Shown: piece after piece, positions 55,345 to 63,950 of the stretch
How positions within the stretch are numbered: the stretch's first letter is position 1
Layout: each line of letters begins with the position of its first letter
Origin: Pseudoduganella lutea
Lineage (GTDB): Bacteria; Pseudomonadota; Gammaproteobacteria; Burkholderiales; Burkholderiaceae_D
Length of the DNA: 64,000 bases
Direction of reading: 5' to 3'
Assembly (NCBI RefSeq): GCF_004209755.1
Contig: NZ_CP035913.1
Span: forward strand, 620,001 to 684,000
Program-made: the position numbers and the translations under genes
Notes under the pieces: model-generated
What the model was told of the DNA's origin: nothing
What the model saw: only the letters and a program-made list of their open reading frames with translations
The model's database searches: none

Positions 55345-56390
55345 CTACTGAACCGATCAAACTCACCTCGTTTTCCCACGGCGGCGGCTGCGGCTGCAAG
55401 ATCGCGCCCGGCGTGCTGTCCGAGATCCTCAAGAACTCCAGCGGCTTTCCCGTGCCGAAGGAACTGCTGGTGGGCATCGAGACGGCCGACGACGCGGCCG
55501 TGTACAAGCTCAACGACGAACAGGCGCTGATCGCCACCACCGATTTCTTCATGCCGATCGTCGACGACCCGTTCGACTTCGGCCGCATCGCGGCCACCAA
55601 CGCGATCTCCGACGTGTATGCCATGGGCGGCACGCCGATCATGGCGCTGGCGCTCGTGGGCATGCCGATCAACAAGCTGCCGGTCGAAACGATCGGCAAG
55701 ATCATCAAGGGCGGCGAGTCGGTCTGCGCCGAAGCGGGCATCCCGATCGCCGGCGGCCACACGATCGATTCCGTCGAGCCGATCTACGGCCTGGTGGTGC
55801 TGGGCCTCGTGCACCCGTCGAAGATCAAGCGCAACGCCGATGCGAAAGCGGGCGACGTGCTCGTGCTGGGCAAGCCGCTGGGCGTGGGCGTGCTGTCGGC
55901 CGCATTGAAGAAGAACGTGCTGGGCGAAGAAGGCTACGCGGCGATGATCGCCAACACCACGAAGCTGAACAAGCCGGGCAAGGCGCTGTCCGAACTGCCG
56001 GGCGTGCATGCACTGACGGACGTCACCGGCTTCGGCCTGCTGGGCCACCTGCTGGAACTGGCGCGCGGCGCGCAGCTGACCGCGAAGCTGACGATGTCGC
56101 AGATCCCGCTTCTGCCAGGCGTCGAGCAGCTGGCCCACGACGGCTACTTCACCGGTGCCTCGGGCCGTAACTGGGAGGGCTACGGCAAGGATGTGACCCT
56201 GTCGCCGAACGTCACGCCGGCCCAGCATACGCTGCTGACCGACCCGCAAACGTCGGGCGGCCTGCTCGTGTCGTGCGACCCTTCCGCGGTCGATGACGTG
56301 CTGGCGATCTTCCGCGCCGGCGGCTTCGAAGCCGCCGCCGTCATCGGCGAAATGGCCGCCGGCGACGCCCGCGTGCAAGTCGCCGCCTGA
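55341..56390 (+). CDS. selD: Selenide, water dikinase (SelD; SenC in the selenoneine pathway)
   Basis: 349-aa enzyme making selenophosphate from selenide and ATP. The N-terminal GGGCGCK loop carries the catalytic Cys (residue 17, then 19) and Lys. ATTDFFMPIVDDPFDFGRIA and the metal Asp sites follow, then GGHTIDSVEPIYGLVVLG and TDPQTSGGLLVSC. A true SelD rather than a Cys-less paralogue. Coupled to senB by a 4-bp overlap, so its product probably feeds selenosugar synthesis; it could also supply Sec-tRNA or selenouridine if selAB or selU exist elsewhere. Confidence 0.94.
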   Translation: MTTEPIKLTSFSHGGGCGCKIAPGVLSEILKNSSGFPVPKELLVGIETADDAAVYKLNDEQALIATTDFFMPIVDDPFDFGRIAATNAISDVYAMGGTPIMALALVGMPINKLPVETIGKIIKGGESVCAEAGIPIAGGHTIDSVEPIYGLVVLGLVHPSKIKRNADAKAGDVLVLGKPLGVGVLSAALKKNVLGEEGYAAMIANTTKLNKPGKALSELPGVHALTDVTGFGLLGHLLELARGAQLTAKLTMSQIPLLPGVEQLAHDGYFTGASGRNWEGYGKDVTLSPNVTPAQHTLLTDPQTSGGLLVSCDPSAVDDVLAIFRAGGFEAAAVIGEMAAGDARVQVAA

Positions 56391-56410
56391 GAACACGGCA
56401 ACGTATGCCT

Positions 56411-56463
56411 GGTGTCCGACATTATTTTCTGGGCGATTCTTCCAGAAAATGGTGTCGGACACC
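56411..56463. repeat. Extragenic palindrome 1 after selD, GGTGTCCGACA variant
   Basis: GGTGTCCGACATTATTTTCT pairs with AGAAAATGGTGTCGGACACC apart from two mismatches. 20 bp after the selD stop; first half of a doublet. Confidence 0.87.
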
Positions 56464-56501
56464 GGTTCTCCCACGATCTTGCCGACCATCTGCGTGAAAC
56501 C

Positions 56502-56551
56502 GGTGTCGCACACTTTTTCCGGATGAACCGCCCGGAAAAATGTCCGACACC
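56502..56551. repeat. Extragenic palindrome 2 after selD, GGTGTCGCACA variant
   Basis: GGTGTCGCACACTTTTTCCG pairs with CGGAAAAATGTCCGACACC with a few mismatches. A 38-bp spacer bounded by ACCGGTT and AAACCGG separates it from copy 1. Confidence 0.85.
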
Positions 56552-56604
56552 AGATCCTCCATGCTTTCCGGCGGTGCCGGTACCACGTTTGCGGGCGAAT
56601 TGTC

Positions 56605-56634
56605 TTGACAATAGCAAACAGGTTCTCTTACATT
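56605..56634 (+). promoter_or_regulatory. Consensus-like promoter for the leuA leader
   Basis: TTGACA (56605-56610), an 18-bp spacer and TACATT (56629-56634). Transcription would start near 56641, that is, at or next to the ATG of the Leu-rich leader ORF. The leuA ATG lies about 380 bp further on. Confidence 0.65.
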
Positions 56635-56640
56635 GATGCC

Positions 56641-56724
56641 ATGTTCACGCATCCGCAACTATCCGCTTTCCTGCTATCGCTTGCCAGCCTATCGCTGGCA
56701 ACGCCCCTGCTAGCACGCGCCTGA
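56641..56724 (+). CDS. Putative leucine leader peptide (27 aa)
   Basis: ATG at 56641, TGA at 56722-56724. Eight of 27 residues are Leu (QLSAFLLSLASLSLATPLLA region), and four of the eight use CTA (codons 7, 12, 17, 24), a codon rare in this GC-rich genome; codons 11-12 and 23-24 are Leu pairs. E. coli leuL also relies on CTA codons to sense charged leucyl-tRNA. Position between a strong promoter and leuA fits ribosome-mediated attenuation. If transcription starts at 56641 the leader would be leaderless. Not a matched family; inference from composition and place. Confidence 0.6.
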   Translation: MFTHPQLSAFLLSLASLSLATPLLARA

Positions 56725-56824
56725 TTCGTTTCACCCCTGTGCGCGCTGCACACCCGCCGTACCTCCAGCTGGCCACAAGCCACACCCGTTTCGAAGCCGG
56801 AACACAGTCAGGAAAGATGCACCC

Positions 56825-56917
56825 ATGCCCGCCATCCATTGCCCTACCGTCGCACTCATCGCCCGCGCGCAGCCGCTGCCGATACTGCTATCGCTACCGA
56901 CCGGTTGCCTGGTCTAG
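56825..56917 (+). CDS. Possible second branched-chain leader ORF (30 aa)
   Basis: ATG at 56825, TAG at 56915-56917. Eleven of 30 residues are Leu, Ile or Val, concentrated in PLPILLSLPTGCLV, including ATA (Ile) and two CTA (Leu) codons. AGGA lies about 11 bases upstream. Its last codons form the 5' arm of the hairpin 56903-56941, so a ribosome stalled on the Leu/Ile codons would stand just before that stem. Weaker case than the first leader. Confidence 0.35.
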   Translation: MPAIHCPTVALIARAQPLPILLSLPTGCLV

Positions 56918-56941
56918 CGCCCCGTGGCCCACCAGGCAGCC
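56903..56941 (+). promoter_or_regulatory. Hairpin overlapping the second leader, possible attenuator stem
   Basis: GGTTGCCTGGT (56903-56913) pairs with ACCAGGCAGCC (56931-56941), 10 Watson-Crick pairs and one G-T, loop 17 nt containing the leader 2 stop codon. No T-run follows, so it is either an antiterminator, a pause or a translational control element. Confidence 0.45.
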
Positions 56942-57019
56942 CTCCGCCACATGCATGCGACCAAGGAACGCTGACGACAGCGGTCCGCCCGACAAAATTC
57001 GAGAACCCAGGAGTACACC

Positions 57020-58717
57020 ATGATGTTGCAGAACCCCGCCGCCAAATACCGCGCCTTCCCGCCCGTCCAGCTGGCCGACCGCACGTGGCCGAACAAGACG
57101 ATCGCCACGCCGCCGATCTGGATGAGCACCGACCTGCGCGACGGTAACCAGGCGCTGATCGAGCCGATGAGCGTGGAAAAGAAGCTGAAGTTCTTCGACC
57201 TGCTGATCAAGACGGGCCTGAAGGAAATCGAAGTGGGCTTCCCTTCGGCATCGCAGACGGACTTCGACTTCGTGCGCAAGCTGATCGACGAGAACCGTAT
57301 CCCGGACGACGTGACCATCATCGTGCTGACCCAGTCGCGCGACGAACTGATCCGCCGCACCGTGCAGGCGGCGGCCGGCGCGAAGAACGCCATCGTCCAC
57401 CTGTACAACTCGGTGGCGCCGGTGTTCCGCAAGGTGGTGTTCAACATGTCGCGCGAAGAAATCGTGAACATCGCCACCACGGGTACCACGCTGGTGAAGG
57501 AACTGCTGGCCAATCATCCGGAAACCAACTGGACCTTTGAATACACGCCGGAATCGTTCTCGACGACGGAACTGGATTTCAGCAAGCAGATCGTCGACGC
57601 GGTGACCGCCATCTGGCAGCCCACGCCGGAAAAGAAGATGATCGTCAACCTGCCGACGACGGTCGAATGCAGCATGCCGAACGTGTATGCCGACCAGATC
57701 GAATGGATGTGCCGTAACATCGAGCGCCGCGACTCGGTCATCATCAGCGTCCACCCGCACAACGACCGCGGCACGGCCGTGGCTTCCGCCGAACTGGCCG
57801 TGCTGGCCGGCGCCGAGCGCGTCGAGGGCTGCCTGTTCGGCAATGGCGAACGCACCGGCAACGTCGACCTGGTCACCCTGGCATTGAACCTGTACACCCA
57901 GGGCGTGCATCCGGGCCTGGACTTCTCGGACATCGATTCCGTGCGCAAGATCGTCGAGGAATGCAACCAGCTGCCGGTGCACCCGCGCCACCCGTACGTG
58001 GGCGACCTGGTGTTCACCGCCTTCTCCGGCTCGCACCAGGACGCGATCAAGAAGGGCTTTGCAAAACAGCAGCCGGGCGCGGAGTGGGAAATCCCCTACC
58101 TGCCGATCGACCCGCAGGACCTGGGCCGCAGCTACGACGCGGTGATCCGCGTGAACAGCCAGTCCGGCAAGGGCGGCATGAGCTACCTGCTGGAACAGGA
58201 TTATGGCCTGGTGCTGCCGCGCCGCCTGCAGATCGAGTTCTCGCGCGCCGTGCAGGCCGTGGCCGACCAGACCGGCCTGGAAATCACGTCCGAAGGCATC
58301 CACGAGATCTTCGAACGCGAATACTTCGCGCAAACGTCGCCCTATGCCTACGTGTCGCACAAGATGGTCGAGGACAGCAGCGCGGATGAATCCGTGCAGA
58401 TCGACATCGGCCTGCTGCACCGCGGTGCCTCGATGGCCCTGCAAGGCGGCGGCAACGGCCCGATCGACGCGTTCGTCGACGCGCTGGGCCTGGACATCAA
58501 GCTGATGGACTACCACGAACACGCGATCGGCCACGGCGCCAACGCCAAGGCGGCCTGCTACGTCGAACTGCGCCTCGACAACGGTCCGACCCTGTTCGGC
58601 GCCGGCATCGACAGCAATATCGTGACGGCATCGTTCAAGGCCGTGCTGTCGGCCGTGAACCGGCAGTTGCGGCAGAAGGAAGCGGCACCGGCCCAGGCGA
58701 GCGACGCCGCGGCTTGA
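57020..58717 (+). CDS. leuA: 2-isopropylmalate synthase, LeuA2-type long form
   Basis: 565-aa enzyme condensing acetyl-CoA with 2-oxoisovalerate, the committed step of leucine synthesis. Metal site and catalytic Arg in [28 protein letters not shown], and [20 protein letters not shown] with the His-x-His metal pair. The C-terminal third is the regulatory domain that binds leucine (feedback). AGGAG sits seven bases before the ATG. It is isolated from leuBCD here and preceded by a 300-bp leader region. Confidence 0.95.
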   Translation: MMLQNPAAKYRAFPPVQLADRTWPNKTIATPPIWMSTDLRDGNQALIEPMSVEKKLKFFDLLIKTGLKEIEVGFPSASQTDFDFVRKLIDENRIPDDVTIIVLTQSRDELIRRTVQAAAGAKNAIVHLYNSVAPVFRKVVFNMSREEIVNIATTGTTLVKELLANHPETNWTFEYTPESFSTTELDFSKQIVDAVTAIWQPTPEKKMIVNLPTTVECSMPNVYADQIEWMCRNIERRDSVIISVHPHNDRGTAVASAELAVLAGAERVEGCLFGNGERTGNVDLVTLALNLYTQGVHPGLDFSDIDSVRKIVEECNQLPVHPRHPYVGDLVFTAFSGSHQDAIKKGFAKQQPGAEWEIPYLPIDPQDLGRSYDAVIRVNSQSGKGGMSYLLEQDYGLVLPRRLQIEFSRAVQAVADQTGLEITSEGIHEIFEREYFAQTSPYAYVSHKMVEDSSADESVQIDIGLLHRGASMALQGGGNGPIDAFVDALGLDIKLMDYHEHAIGHGANAKAACYVELRLDNGPTLFGAGIDSNIVTASFKAVLSAVNRQLRQKEAAPAQASDAAA

Positions 58718-58731
58718 TATAACGTGTGCCT

Positions 58732-58774
58732 GGTGTCTGACACTATTTTTCGCAGAAAAATAGTGTCAGACACC
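58732..58774. repeat. Extragenic palindrome 1 after leuA, perfect 20-bp stem
   Basis: GGTGTCTGACACTATTTTTC (58732-58751) and its exact complement (58755-58774), loop GCA. The 3' arm is followed by CCGGTTTTT, so it may terminate leuA. Confidence 0.92.
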
Positions 58775-58811
58775 GGTTTTTCCATGCAAAAACGCTGCGC
58801 TGGGGACAACC

Positions 58812-58862
58812 GGTGTCAGACACCTTTTTCGGAAAAATCATCCGAAAAAAGTGTCTGACACC
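58812..58862. repeat. Extragenic palindrome 2 after leuA, GGTGTCAGACACC variant
   Basis: GGTGTCAGACACCTTTTTCG pairs with CGAAAAAAGTGTCTGACACC with a single mismatch. The spacer to copy 1 (37 bp) is bounded by GGTTTTTCC and GGGGACAACC, which can also pair. Lies between convergent leuA and egtB. Confidence 0.9.
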
Positions 58863-58919
58863 AGCCGCTACTGGCGGGGACAGACCCCTGCGACGCAGCC
58901 GTTCTCGAAGCATCGTGCT

Positions 58920-60173
58920 TCACCTCGCCAGCCGTATCCCCGCAAACTGCCACCGCGCCCCCGCCGGGAAGAAATTCCGGTAGCTGGCCCGCGCATGCCC
59001 CGCCGGCGTCGCGCACGACGATCCCCGCAGCACATACTGGTTCACCATGAACTTGCCGTTGTATTCGCCGATCGCGCCCGCGGCAGGCCGGAAGCCGGGG
59101 TAAGGCGCGTAGCTGCTGCTGGTCCACTGCCAGCAGTGATCGAACATCTCCCGCAACGCGCCTGAACCAGCGGCACCGCCCGGATGCGGCAGCGCCGGCG
59201 GCGCGCCCGGTACGACACCGCTTTCACGCGCCGCATGCTCCCATTCCCCCTCCGTCGGCAGCCGTGCGCCGGCCCAGTGCGCGTAGGCGTCGGCCTCGAA
59301 CAGGGAAATGTGCGTCAGCGGCCGTCCGGGGTCCAGCGGCTGCAGGCCCATCAGCGTGAACTCGCACCAGTTGCCGTCGTCATCCTGCCGCCAGTACAGC
59401 GGCCTGTCGAAGCCCTGGGCGCAGATCCAGTCCCACCCCTCCGCCAGCCACAGTCCCGCGTTGCGGTAGCCGCCAGCCTCGATGAAGGCGAGGAATTCGC
59501 CGTTCGTCACCAGCCGCGATGCGAGCTGGAACGGCTCCACGAACTGGCGATGGCGCGGCAGTTCGTTGTCGAAGCAGAAGCCGTCGCCGTCGTAACCCAC
59601 CTCCATTAGGCCGCCCTCGAACGGCAGCCAGGACAGTGCCCCGGCGGAGGCCGCGCGCGGCAACGCTTCGGCCAGGTATTCGGGGCACAGGCCGTTCTGC
59701 GCGAGCAGGTGCTTCACGTCCGTCAGCATCAGCTCCTGGTGCTGCTGTTCGTGCTGCAGGCCCAGGGTGAGCAAGGCCGCGAGGCGGGAACGGGCATCGG
59801 CATCGAGCCCGCTGCCGACCAGCGCGGCGATGCGCCCGTCCACATTGGCCCGGTAGGCGCGCACCTGCGCCATGGCCGGGCGCGTCAGCAGGCCGCGCTG
59901 GGGCCGCGGGTGCTTCTGGCCCACGCCGTTGTAGTAGGAATTGAACAGCACGCGGAACGCCGGGTGGAACGGCGCGAAACCAGGTTCCATCGCTTCCAGG
60001 ATGAAGGTCTCGAAGAACCACGTGGTGTGCGCGAGGTGCCACTTGATCGGGCTGGCGTCGGGCATCGACTGGGCCCCGCAGTCCTCGTCGGACAGGGGCG
60101 CGGCCAGCGCCAGCGAATGCTCGCGCACGGCGCGGTAGCGGGCCGTCCAGACGGCGGGATCGTTCAGTTGCAT
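58920..60173 (-). CDS. egtB: Ergothioneine synthase-type sulfoxide synthase EgtB
   Basis: 417-aa non-heme iron enzyme joining hercynine to a thiol (gamma-glutamylcysteine or cysteine) with oxygen. The DinB-like N domain has iron His in IKWHLAHTTWFFETFIL and LGLQHEQQHQELMLTDVKH. The FGE-like C domain runs from HRQFVEPFQLASRLVTNGEF to YRNFFPAGARWQFAGIRLAR. Translation starts at 60173, 8 bp after the egtD stop; the egtD TAG overlaps the AGGAGGAG ribosome site. Intact, in contrast to the neighbouring senA. Confidence 0.93.
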   Translation of the reverse strand: MQLNDPAVWTARYRAVREHSLALAAPLSDEDCGAQSMPDASPIKWHLAHTTWFFETFILEAMEPGFAPFHPAFRVLFNSYYNGVGQKHPRPQRGLLTRPAMAQVRAYRANVDGRIAALVGSGLDADARSRLAALLTLGLQHEQQHQELMLTDVKHLLAQNGLCPEYLAEALPRAASAGALSWLPFEGGLMEVGYDGDGFCFDNELPRHRQFVEPFQLASRLVTNGEFLAFIEAGGYRNAGLWLAEGWDWICAQGFDRPLYWRQDDDGNWCEFTLMGLQPLDPGRPLTHISLFEADAYAHWAGARLPTEGEWEHAARESGVVPGAPPALPHPGGAAGSGALREMFDHCWQWTSSSYAPYPGFRPAAGAIGEYNGKFMVNQYVLRGSSCATPAGHARASYRNFFPAGARWQFAGIRLAR

Positions 60174-60181
60174 GGCTCCTC

Positions 60182-61183
60182 CTACGCCGTGGCCGCGTGC
60201 GCATGCATCACCGCGAACCAGCCCGCATCGTCGGTCCACACGGCATCGGCCGCGAAGCCGGCCTGCGCCAGCAACTGCGCGAAACTCTCGGGCGTGTACT
60301 TGTAGCTGTCCTCGGTGTGGATGCGCTCGCCGCGCGCGAAGCGGCGCTCGCCACCCGGCCAGCGCACCGTGAGCGCCGTGCGCGCTTCCAGGTGCATCTC
60401 GATGCGGCTTTCCTCGGCGTTGAAGAAGGCCACGTGGCGCCACTGGCGTACGTCGAAATCGGCGCCGGTCAGGTGGTTCACGTGGCGCAGCATGTTCAGG
60501 TTGAACGCGGCCGTCACGCCGATCGCATCGTCATAGGCCGCATCCAGCACGGCCGCATCCTTGATCAGGTCCACGCCGATCAGCAGGGCACCGTCGCTGG
60601 ACGTGTTCTCGCGGACGCGGCGCAGGAAGGCAATGGCCTCGTGCGGCGCGAAATTGCCGATCGACGAGCCGGGGTAGAAGAACGTGCGGCGCGCCGCGTT
60701 GACGGCCGGCGGCAGCGTGAACGGGCCTGACAGGTCGAGGGCCAGCGCCGTCATGGCGATCGATGGAAAGCGTTGCTGCAGGCGGCCGACCGCCTCGTTG
60801 AGGAAGTCGCGCGAGATGTCGATCGGCACATACTGTTGCGGCTGCAACAAGGGGAACAGGCTGGCGGCCTTGGCGCAGTTGCCGGCGCCCAGGTCGATCA
60901 GCGTGCCCCCCGTGCCCACGCGGCGCGCGATGTCGGCACCGTGCGCCGCGAAAATCGCCGCTTCGGTCCGTGTGGGATAATACTCGGGCAATTCGCAGAT
61001 GGCTTCGAACAGGCGCGATCCCAGGCTGTCGTACAGGTATTTCGGCGAAGTGCGTGCCTGCGGCGCCAGCAGCCCCGCCTGGATTTCGGCAACCGTGGCA
61101 CGGTCGCCTTGCGGCCCCTCGGCAATGTCGGACGAGTGGGTCGGCAACGCCCTCAGGGCGGTGGCGGTTCTGGTCATGGGCAT
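60182..61183 (-). CDS. egtD: L-histidine N-alpha-methyltransferase EgtD
   Basis: 333-aa SAM enzyme making hercynine (N-alpha-trimethylhistidine), the shared precursor of ergothioneine and selenoneine. TLIDLGAGNCAKAASLF is the SAM loop; RRTFFYPGSSIGNFAPHEAI, TAAFNLNMLRHVNHLTGADF and EDSYKYTPESFAQLLA are EgtD signatures. The start at 61183 has AGGA nine bases upstream. First gene of egtDB and divergent from the ABC importer genes. Confidence 0.94.
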   Translation of the reverse strand: MPMTRTATALRALPTHSSDIAEGPQGDRATVAEIQAGLLAPQARTSPKYLYDSLGSRLFEAICELPEYYPTRTEAAIFAAHGADIARRVGTGGTLIDLGAGNCAKAASLFPLLQPQQYVPIDISRDFLNEAVGRLQQRFPSIAMTALALDLSGPFTLPPAVNAARRTFFYPGSSIGNFAPHEAIAFLRRVRENTSSDGALLIGVDLIKDAAVLDAAYDDAIGVTAAFNLNMLRHVNHLTGADFDVRQWRHVAFFNAEESRIEMHLEARTALTVRWPGGERRFARGERIHTEDSYKYTPESFAQLLAQAGFAADAVWTDDAGWFAVMHAHAATA

Positions 61184-61268
61184 GGCGCTCTTCCTGTTCT
61201 TTTCGGTTAGTCTCACGGGCTGGCGGCACGGCCTGTCGTAACGGACAGTCGGGCGGCAAAGGCAATTT

Positions 61269-61277
61269 TGCTATGAT
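61269..61277 (+). promoter_or_regulatory. Extended -10 promoter of the PhnD-like importer operon
   Basis: TGCTATGAT with -10 TATGAT at 61272-61277, in the 173-bp gap divergent from egtD. About 80 bp before the first gene. Confidence 0.45.
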
Positions 61278-61356
61278 ACTCAATTACAAAATGGCAGAGC
61301 GTCCCTCACGGAACTCCCTGGGCGCCTGCATTCAACAACAATTTTATTTCCTGCTC

Positions 61357-62217
61357 ATGAAACCAACCTTCAAACGTGCGCTCGGCGCCCTCGCCCTCGG
61401 TACCCTGCTTTCCCTGTCCGCGCATGCCCAGCAAGTGCTGCGCGTGTCGGCCATTCCCGATGAGGCGCCGACCGAACTGCAGCGCAAGTTCAAGCCGCTG
61501 GGTGAATACCTGTCGAAGAAAACGGGCCTGAAGGTCGAGTTCACACCGGTGACCGACTACGCGGCGTCCGTCGAAGGCCTGGTCAACAACAAGCTGGACA
61601 TGGTGTGGTTCGGCGGCTTCACGTTCGTGCAGGCCAAGGATCGCAGCAAGGGCCAGGTCGTGCCGCTGGTGCAGCGTGTGGAAGACGAGAAATTCCGCTC
61701 CGTGTTCATCACCACGTCGCCATCGATCACGAAACTGGCTGACCTGAAAGGCAAGACGCTGTCGTTCGGTTCCGAGTCGTCCACGTCCGGTCACCTGATG
61801 CCGCGCTCGTTCCTGCTGGCCGCCAAGATCGACCCGGACAGCGACCTGAAGCGCATCGCCTTCTCCGGCGCGCACGACGCCACGGTGGCCGCAGTCAGCG
61901 GCGGCAAGGTCGATGCCGGCGCGCTGAACATCTCGGTGTGGGAAAAGCTCGTGGGCGAGAAAAAGGTCGACACGTCGAAAGTGCGCGTGTTCTACACCAC
62001 GCCCACCTACTACGACTACAACTGGACGGTGCGCGCCGACATGCCGGCCGACCTGAAGAAGAAGATCACCGATGCCTTCCTGGCCCTCGATCCGTCCACG
62101 CCCGAAGGCAAGGAAATCCTCGACCTGCAGCGTGCCACGAAGTTCATCCCGACCAAGGCGGAAAACTACGTGAACATCGAAGCCGCGGCAAAGAACGCCG
62201 GCCTGCTGAAGAAGTAA
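61357..62217 (+). CDS. PhnD-like periplasmic binding protein, putative selenium oxyanion importer
   Basis: 286-aa periplasmic receptor of the phosphate/phosphite/phosphonate (PhnD) superfamily. Signal peptide MKPTFKRALGALALGTLLSL. Mature parts include LRVSAIPDEAPTELQRKFKP, LDMVWFGGFTFVQAKDRSKG and GSESSTSGHLMPRSFLLAAK, where PhnD proteins bind the oxyanion. Databases carry a PhnD subfamily named putative selenate transporter; I recall it as being associated with selenium-using genomes. Beside senB, selD and egtDB that reading is attractive, but phosphonate or phosphite uptake is not excluded. No phn catabolic genes are visible. Confidence 0.82.
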   Translation: MKPTFKRALGALALGTLLSLSAHAQQVLRVSAIPDEAPTELQRKFKPLGEYLSKKTGLKVEFTPVTDYAASVEGLVNNKLDMVWFGGFTFVQAKDRSKGQVVPLVQRVEDEKFRSVFITTSPSITKLADLKGKTLSFGSESSTSGHLMPRSFLLAAKIDPDSDLKRIAFSGAHDATVAAVSGGKVDAGALNISVWEKLVGEKKVDTSKVRVFYTTPTYYDYNWTVRADMPADLKKKITDAFLALDPSTPEGKEILDLQRATKFIPTKAENYVNIEAAAKNAGLLKK

Positions 62218-62220
62218 GCC

Positions 62221-63084
62221 GTGGAAGGCAGCGACGTGACGCGTGACCGCGACAGCGTGACCTCCGATACGTTCATCTATCGGCTGGAAGAAATGTCCGC
62301 CCGCCATGCGGGCGGCACGCGGGCATATGCGCTGCAAGGCATCACGCTGGCCGTGCGGCCTGGCGAACAGCTGGCGCTGATCGGCCCTTCCGGGGCCGGC
62401 AAGACCACGCTGCTGGCCACGCTGTCGGTGGGCCACGCGCCGGACGGCGGCAGGTTCGAGGCGTTCGGCCTTGATCCCTGGCGCCTGTCCGACCGCGAGC
62501 GCCACAAGCTGCGCGCGCGCCTGTTCCTGGCCCCGCAAACGCCGCCATTGCCGCCGCGTCAGCGCGTGGTCACCGCCGTTCTCGCGGCGCGGTTGCCGCA
62601 GTGGAGCCTGTGGCAGGCGCTGGCATCGCTGGTCAGGCCCGCCGAGCCGGAAGCGGCCTGGCGCGCGCTGTCCCGCTTCAACCTGGGCGACAAGCTGTAT
62701 GCGCGCGTGGACCGGCTGTCCGGCGGCGAGCGCCAGCGCTGCGGCCTGGCAAGGCTGCTGCTGTCGTCGGCGCAGGCCCTGCTGGTGGACGAGCCGCTGT
62801 CCGCGCTCGATCCCGCACTGTCGCAACTCACATTGACCACGCTGCAGCAGGAAGCGGCGGCGCGCAACGCCGCCCTCGTGTGCAGCCTGCACCAGGTGGA
62901 TCTCGCCCTGGCGCACTTTCCCCGCATCGTGGCGCTGAAGGAAGGCCGCATCGTGTTCGACCTGCCGCGCGACCAGGTCACGCAGGCCATGATCGACGAC
63001 TTGTACCTGAACGAACAGCCGCCCGCGAACACGCCGCATCCGGTCGACCTGCCGGCCAAGCTGGCCGTCGGCGCCTGCCTCTGA
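62221..63084 (+). CDS. PhnC-like ABC transporter ATP-binding protein
   Basis: 287-aa ATPase for the importer. Walker A GPSGAGKTTLL, signature LSGGERQRCGLARLL, Walker B ALLVDEPLSALDP, and CSLHQVDLALAHF as H-loop. Begins 3 bp after the binding protein gene stop with GTG; an alternative GTG at 62236 has a better ribosome site (GGAAGG), and an ATG at 62293 is also possible. The core similarity starts only after the last of these. Confidence 0.88.
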   Translation: MEGSDVTRDRDSVTSDTFIYRLEEMSARHAGGTRAYALQGITLAVRPGEQLALIGPSGAGKTTLLATLSVGHAPDGGRFEAFGLDPWRLSDRERHKLRARLFLAPQTPPLPPRQRVVTAVLAARLPQWSLWQALASLVRPAEPEAAWRALSRFNLGDKLYARVDRLSGGERQRCGLARLLLSSAQALLVDEPLSALDPALSQLTLTTLQQEAAARNAALVCSLHQVDLALAHFPRIVALKEGRIVFDLPRDQVTQAMIDDLYLNEQPPANTPHPVDLPAKLAVGACL

Positions 63085-63104
63085 TCCACCGCCACCGCAG
63101 AACG

Positions 63105-63950
63105 ATGCAAAGCATTCCCGCCGCACCCTATGCCGAGCGCCATCCCGATCCCGCGTGGCGCGGTCGCGTCACGTACACGGTCGTCGCGCTGCTGATCCTG
63201 TGGCCGATGCTGGTCGCCAGCGAATTCAAGCCATCGATCCTGTTCGATGGCGACAGCCTGGCCGCCACGCTGCGCTTCCTCGCCGATTTCCTGCCGCCGG
63301 CGCACTCGCCCGAGTTCCTGCTGCTGCTGCTGCGCGAAACGTGGCAGACCGTCGCCATCGCTACGGCCGGCCTCACGCTGGCGCTGCTGGGCGCCATCCC
63401 CGCCACGCTGGTCGTAACCGAGCGCCTGTCGATCTCGCGGCTTGGCACCGGCCGCATGGCATGGGCTTCGCGCGCCGTGCGGCAGGCCATGCGCTGGCTG
63501 CTGGTATTGCTGCGCAGCGTGCCCGAACTCGTGTGGGCGCTGCTGTTCGTGCGCATCATCGGCCTCGGCCCCACCGCCGGCGTGCTGGCCATCGCCCTCA
63601 CCTATTGCGGCATGCTGGGCAAGGTGTATGCCGAGATCCTCGAATCGTCCGAGCGCCATGCCAGCGACACGCTGCTGGCCAACGGCGGCTCGCGCCTGCA
63701 GGCGCTGCTCTATGCCGCGCTGCCGGAATCGGCCTCCGAACTGGTGTCGTACACCGTGTACCGCTGGGAATGCGCGATCCGCGGTTCCGTCGTGATGGGC
63801 TTCGTCGGCGCCGGCGGCCTGGGCCAGCGGATGGATGAATCGATGAAGATGCTGGCCGGCGGCGAGGTATCGGCGATGCTGCTGGTGTTCGTGCTGCTCG
63901 TCGCCTGCGCCGACGTCGTGTCCAAAGCCTTGCGAAAGCGCCTCGGATGA
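63105..63950 (+). CDS. PhnE-like ABC transporter permease
   Basis: 281-aa permease with about six transmembrane helices (VTYTVVALLILWPMLVASEF first). The EAA loop is ILESSERHASDTLLANGGSR. Ends in an ATGA overlap with the next frame, which starts another protein. Confidence 0.87.
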   Translation: MQSIPAAPYAERHPDPAWRGRVTYTVVALLILWPMLVASEFKPSILFDGDSLAATLRFLADFLPPAHSPEFLLLLLRETWQTVAIATAGLTLALLGAIPATLVVTERLSISRLGTGRMAWASRAVRQAMRWLLVLLRSVPELVWALLFVRIIGLGPTAGVLAIALTYCGMLGKVYAEILESSERHASDTLLANGGSRLQALLYAALPESASELVSYTVYRWECAIRGSVVMGFVGAGGLGQRMDESMKMLAGGEVSAMLLVFVLLVACADVVSKALRKRLG

